Assembly: GCA_017463155.1 (NCBI GenBank)
Contig: JAFTPT010000008.1
Span: forward strand, 62,001-126,000
Source: Blautia sp.
GTDB lineage: Bacteria; Bacillota; Clostridia; Lachnospirales; Lachnospiraceae
DNA: 64,000 nt
Direction: 5' to 3'
Shown here one piece after another: positions 60,228 through 64,000 of the stretch (positions are counted from its first letter, which is position 1; the number at the start of each line of letters is the position of its first letter). The position numbers and the translations under genes are program-made. Under the pieces are notes generated by a model that saw nothing but the letters and a program-made list of their open reading frames with translations, searched no databases and was not told where the DNA came from.

Positions 60228-62555
60228 TCAGTGTTTCTGGACCGTCAGCCGGCGGAGCTTCTTGGCCTCGTAGAGATCGGCGTCCGCATGAGACATGACC
60301 TCGGTAAAGGCGGGCGTTTCCAGATAGACAAAGAAATGATACCCCGTCGACATCTCGACGTAGTAGGGACGTCCGCTCCCGGAATTAAAGGAATTACACT
60401 GGTCATCGATCTTTTGCTGGATCTGATCCCTGATCTCCGTCTGGTCGGAAAACAGAAGAGCGACAAATTCATCACCGCCGATCCGCCCGGCGATCCCTTT
60501 GGAACCGATGGCACAACGGAGGATCTCGGCACATTTGCAGATGGCATAGTCTCCTTCGGTGTGCCCGTAGGTGTCGTTGATCTCCTTCAGATGATCCAGG
60601 TCGCAGATGATAAAGAGCGCCTGCTGGGTCGGATGCGTCTTGCAAAGCTCAGTGGCTTTTTCGAAAAAGCCTCTCCGGTTGAGACATCCGGTCAGCTGGT
60701 CATACTCCAGCATGTAATTCAGCATCTCGTTCTTCTCGTTCAGCTCTTCCAGCAGCTTTTCGAGCCTGCGCTGTGTCTCATCCTGCTTTTTGTACATCTC
60801 CAGATATTTGAGTGTATTGCCGGTCTGGGTGCTGATCAGGTAGGCCAGTCCCAGACGGTCAGGGTCGATCTCCGTCAGCAGGATCCCGTACTGGTATTCA
60901 CCGGAATACAGGCAGAAAATACTCATGCAGTACTGGCCGCCGCCTATGTGAAAGCTGCGGAGGCCGTTTTCGGAAGACAGGACGGGCCGGTCCTTGGCAT
61001 CGTAGGAAATGACCTTGTCTCCGACGTGATAAGCGGCCAGGTACATGGTGTCCGGACATACCCATTCCTTTCCCCGGGGATGGGAGATCGGTTCTTCGAA
61101 CAGGAACAGATAGGAATTCCGAAGACCCAGGGCGGAAAGCTTGTTCATGGTGCTGGCATAAAAAAGCTTCTCGTTGTGAAGGCTGCTGATCATCTCGTGG
61201 GAGATCATCGGCAGGAACCAGGATTCCTGCTGGAAGTTCTGGTAATCGGTCTGAACCTTGTTAAGAAGACGGATCAGGACCATCTCCTCGATATCGTCCC
61301 GAAGGTCGATCAGCCTGTCCACGACATCCTTATGATCCCCCGGAAGTTCCATGTTTCGGGAGATCCAGGCGTGAATGCAGCTGAGGAGATTCCGGAGCAG
61401 GATATGAGGGGAAATATAGCAGACCGTGTCCGGCGAAAGAAGCGCACCGATCCGGTCCATGATCCGCTGCTTGTTGGAAGGATCAGACGGATCGATCTTC
61501 AGGAACTGCAGGAGCAGATCGCTGATGTGTTCCTTCGTCGACGGATCATCGCAGCCGATGACCGCCCTTTCCGCGATGAGATCGGCCGTTTCTTTCAGAT
61601 AGGACGAAAGATCGACGTCATCGAGATCTGCCGGCAGCATAAAGTCATCCTTGGTGGTATCCACACATCCGCAGGAAGCCCGGTAGCGGATCCTGGCGGG
61701 GAGGACGATATGGCAGGGCGGTTCCCCCTTACACAGGCTGACGGCGCAGGAGAGTGCCTTGCGTCCCATCAGGAAGGAATCCATCATGACCGTCGTGAGA
61801 GGCGGATTCAGCGACGCGGACAGACTCCAGTCGTCAAAGCCGGTGATCCGGATGTCGGAACCGATCTGCAGGCCTTTTTCCTTGCATACGGTATAGGCCG
61901 TGGATGCCATGATATCGTTGGCGCACACCATCGCGTCCATGGAGGGATAGTCGGTAAGAAGCCGGCTGACCTGCCGGTCCACACAGTGGGTGTAATCACC
62001 GATCTCAATGCGTTCCGGCTCCGACGGAAGATGATATTTGGCGAGGACGTCCAGAAAGGCCTGCTGCCGCTGCTGGCTGTCCTTGTTGCCCGAAGGGCCG
62101 GACAGGAACGTGAGGTCGCGGCAGCCGTGGTCCCGGACCAGATGCTCGACCAGTGTGTAGACGCCGTTATAATTGTCCGCGATGATCGAACTGCGGACAC
62201 CTTCGTCGTCGGTGTCCTCCAGCAGGACCTGCGGGATATCCGCGTAGCGCTTCAGAAAAGCAGCCTTGGAGATATTGTCCAGATAGAGTCCCATGCTTCC
62301 ATAGGCGATGATCAGCGCGTCCACCTTGCCGAGATGTGAGTAATCATACACGACATTGAACTGATAATCATAATCATCATCCGGGTTATTCCCGAAATAC
62401 GCGCGGTAATAGAAGGTGCTGTGTATTCCGAGGAAAAACAGAACCTGAACACCCTGCTCTTTGGCAGACTGATGTATTCCCTTCATGACCTCCAGTGTGT
62501 GTGGAGAATTGGCGTTTCCGATCAGGACACCGATCGTGAATCGATTTGGTTTCAT
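60228..62555 (-). CDS. Periplasmic-binding-protein-like / GGDEF protein
   Basis: 775 residues. N-terminal LacI/GalR-type ligand domain (1-280: FTIGVLIGNANSPHTLEVMKGIHQSAKEQG, FLSGPSGNKDSQQRQQAF, MVCANDIMASTAYTVCKE, ITGFDDWSLSASLNPPLTTV) without a DNA-binding HTH or signal peptide, so it acts in the cytoplasm. A middle region (about 300-590) comes next, then a coiled stretch (EKLLEELNEKNEMLNYM). The diguanylate cyclase domain starts at YDQLTGCLNRRGFF, with active site GGDEF at 693-697, and can make cyclic di-GMP. Likely it links binding of a small metabolite to cyclic di-GMP synthesis. Similar domain fusions are known in Clostridia; ligand unknown. Confidence 0.88.
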   Translation of the reverse strand: MKPNRFTIGVLIGNANSPHTLEVMKGIHQSAKEQGVQVLFFLGIHSTFYYRAYFGNNPDDDYDYQFNVVYDYSHLGKVDALIIAYGSMGLYLDNISKAAFLKRYADIPQVLLEDTDDEGVRSSIIADNYNGVYTLVEHLVRDHGCRDLTFLSGPSGNKDSQQRQQAFLDVLAKYHLPSEPERIEIGDYTHCVDRQVSRLLTDYPSMDAMVCANDIMASTAYTVCKEKGLQIGSDIRITGFDDWSLSASLNPPLTTVMMDSFLMGRKALSCAVSLCKGEPPCHIVLPARIRYRASCGCVDTTKDDFMLPADLDDVDLSSYLKETADLIAERAVIGCDDPSTKEHISDLLLQFLKIDPSDPSNKQRIMDRIGALLSPDTVCYISPHILLRNLLSCIHAWISRNMELPGDHKDVVDRLIDLRDDIEEMVLIRLLNKVQTDYQNFQQESWFLPMISHEMISSLHNEKLFYASTMNKLSALGLRNSYLFLFEEPISHPRGKEWVCPDTMYLAAYHVGDKVISYDAKDRPVLSSENGLRSFHIGGGQYCMSIFCLYSGEYQYGILLTEIDPDRLGLAYLISTQTGNTLKYLEMYKKQDETQRRLEKLLEELNEKNEMLNYMLEYDQLTGCLNRRGFFEKATELCKTHPTQQALFIICDLDHLKEINDTYGHTEGDYAICKCAEILRCAIGSKGIAGRIGGDEFVALLFSDQTEIRDQIQQKIDDQCNSFNSGSGRPYYVEMSTGYHFFVYLETPAFTEVMSHADADLYEAKKLRRLTVQKH

Positions 62556-62637
62556 GGCTGAACCCTCCCGGTTATCTGAATTATACCATGGGGAGAGTTA
62601 TTTTTGAATATTTTTCTCTGTGGTTTTCCCAAAAGTG

Positions 62638-62646
62638 TGCTATAAT
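62638..62646 (+). promoter_or_regulatory. Extended -10 promoter of the GTPase gene
   Basis: TGCTATAAT, an extended -10 element with no good -35, 23 bases before the start codon. Confidence 0.55.
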
Positions 62647-62668
62647 CAAAGAACGGTGGAATCATGCT

Positions 62669-64000
62669 ATGAAAACGAACAAAAAACAACTGGTGATCGG
62701 GATGCTGGCCCATGTGGACGCGGGGAAGACGACGCTGTCCGAAGGACTTCTGTATCTCGGCGGAATACTGCGAAAGCCCGGCCGGGTGGACCACGGGGAT
62801 GCATTCCTCGACACCTATGCCATGGAGAAGGAGCGCGGCATCACGATCTTTTCCAAGCAGGCGGTCCTCGAGACCGGGGACGCGGTCCTGACGCTGATGG
62901 ATACGCCGGGGCATGTGGATTTTTCCGCGGAGATGGAACGCACGTTAAAGGTCCTGGATTATGCGGTCCTTGTGATCAGCGCGCCGGACGGCGTGCAGGG
63001 GCATACGATGACGCTCTGGAAGCTTCTCTGGACCTACGGCATTCCGACCTTTCTTTTTATCAATAAGATGGACCAGCCCGGGACGGACAGACAGACGTCC
63101 CTGGCCGAGCTGAAGGCACGTCTGAGCCCTAACTGCGTGGATTTTGATCCCTCGCGGGAGTGTGAAGCCTGGCAGGAAGAGATCGCGGTCTGCGACGAGA
63201 CCGTGCTGGAAGGGTTCCTTGAGACAGGCGAACTTAAAGAGAATGAGATCAGGGAGATGATCGCCGGCCGAAAGCTTTTTCCCTGCTTCTTTGGCTCCGC
63301 GCTGCAGATGGACGGCGTACAGGAACTGCTGGACGGCCTTGAAAGGTGGACGGAAGTGCCGGCCTGTCCGGAGGAGTTCGGGGCAAAGGTCTTTAAGATC
63401 GCCCGTGACGAAAAGGGAAACCGCCTCACTTATCTCAAGGTGACGGGCGGCAGCCTGGCGGTCAAGACGCAGGTCCCCCTGCACAGCAAAAAAGAACCCG
63501 GCGGGGAGCTCATGGAAAAGGCGGATCAGCTTCGACTGTATTCCGGCGCCCGGTATGAAGTGATCCGGGAGGCGACGCCCGGCATGGTCTGTGCCGCAAC
63601 CGGCTTTACGGCTACTTACCCGGGACAGGGGCTTGGATTTGAACCGGACGCGGATCTTCCGGTGCTTTCTCCGGTTCTTTCCTACCAGGTACTGCTGCCG
63701 GACGGATGCGATGTGCATCAGATGCTGCGGTCATTAAAGCTTCTCGAGGAGGAGGATCCCCAGCTGCATATCGTCTGGGAGGAGCAGAGCCAGGAGATCC
63801 ACGCCATGCTCATGGGCGAGGTGCAGATCGAGATCCTGCGGCGGCTGATCTGGGAACGCTTTCATGTGGCGGCCGATTTCGGCGCCGGCCATGTGGTCTA
63901 CCGGGAGACGATCGAAAGCCCTGTGGAAGGGGTCGGCCATTTTGAACCGCTGCGGCACTACGCGGAGGTGCATCTGCTGCTGGAGCCCGGTGAACGGGGA
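62669..64000 (+). CDS. TetM/EF-G-like translational GTPase (3' partial)
   Basis: The visible 444 residues run off the window. G1 AHVDAGKTT, switch I KERGITIF, G3 DTPGHVDF, and G4 INKMD are those of translation GTPases, and the body follows ribosomal-protection (TetM/TetO) and related housekeeping GTPases (VPLHSKKEPGGELMEKADQLR, EEQSQEIHAMLMGEVQIEIL, GVGHFEPLRHYAEVHLLLEP). TetM is about 640 residues; chromosomal relatives in Lachnospiraceae are longer. No mobile element surrounds it, so a resistance role is not established. GGTGGA lies before the ATG. Confidence 0.85.
   Translation, partial: MKTNKKQLVIGMLAHVDAGKTTLSEGLLYLGGILRKPGRVDHGDAFLDTYAMEKERGITIFSKQAVLETGDAVLTLMDTPGHVDFSAEMERTLKVLDYAVLVISAPDGVQGHTMTLWKLLWTYGIPTFLFINKMDQPGTDRQTSLAELKARLSPNCVDFDPSRECEAWQEEIAVCDETVLEGFLETGELKENEIREMIAGRKLFPCFFGSALQMDGVQELLDGLERWTEVPACPEEFGAKVFKIARDEKGNRLTYLKVTGGSLAVKTQVPLHSKKEPGGELMEKADQLRLYSGARYEVIREATPGMVCAATGFTATYPGQGLGFEPDADLPVLSPVLSYQVLLPDGCDVHQMLRSLKLLEEEDPQLHIVWEEQSQEIHAMLMGEVQIEILRRLIWERFHVAADFGAGHVVYRETIESPVEGVGHFEPLRHYAEVHLLLEPGERG

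Overview
The window reads as a chromosomal segment of a Gram-positive anaerobe of the class Clostridia, most likely a member of the Lachnospiraceae. The evidence is the tlyA-nadK-argR-recN-spo0A order, AGGAGG-type ribosome binding sites, a Gram-positive LexA box in front of recA, FeoAB, an AraC-type two-component system and RbsABC-like transport. GC content looks moderately high. Genus and species cannot be named from this sequence alone.

Layout. Positions 1-14309 are mostly housekeeping: tlyA (5' truncated by the window), nadK, argR, recN, a shortened spo0A, glgA, recA-recX, rny, xerD, a class I DAHP synthase (minus strand), and an iscR-iscS-iscU iron-sulfur operon. Then come a CtpE-like P-type ATPase, an amylosucrase-like GH13 enzyme (minus strand), and the glycolytic set gap, pgk, tpiA with a 54-residue membrane peptide. 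From 23 to 40 kb the DNA is accessory. It holds an orphan family 5 solute-binding protein with a methyltransferase, a minus-strand aldehyde dehydrogenase / EthD / zinc alcohol dehydrogenase operon, and a plus-strand RbsABC-like transporter. This is followed by a sensor kinase cut in two by an IS91-type element that also carries a tyrosine recombinase, then an AraC-type response regulator, a UroD/MtaA-family protein and a second, lipoprotein-type binding protein. From 40 to 47 kb there is an inositol-type catabolic operon (iolD, Fe-alcohol dehydrogenase, RpiB-like, iolE, iolG; minus strand) with a divergent AraC regulator. From 47 to 64 kb there are a decayed alpha/beta hydrolase, a lone CRISPR-like repeat, a secreted acidic/Ser-rich protein, an MFS / membrane protein / SH3 operon, a second oxidoreductase plus TIM-barrel isomerase pair, a FeoA-FeoB fusion with its Cys-rich partner, an ABC exporter, a small zinc-ribbon protein, a periplasmic-binding-protein-like / GGDEF protein, and the start of a TetM-like GTPase.

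How it fits together. Sugar or polyol uptake and oxidation dominate the accessory part, each block with its own regulator. Three points stand out. First, the sporulation master regulator has lost about 50 residues of its receiver domain and its usual neighbour spoIVB, yet keeps three 10-bp-phased 0A-like boxes upstream. Second, a complete transporter / two-component / UroD / accessory binding-protein locus has been disabled at its kinase by a transposon and, separately, by a one-base slip in a T run. Third, long perfect inverted repeats built on a GGGGACGGTTCT core lie between convergent genes.
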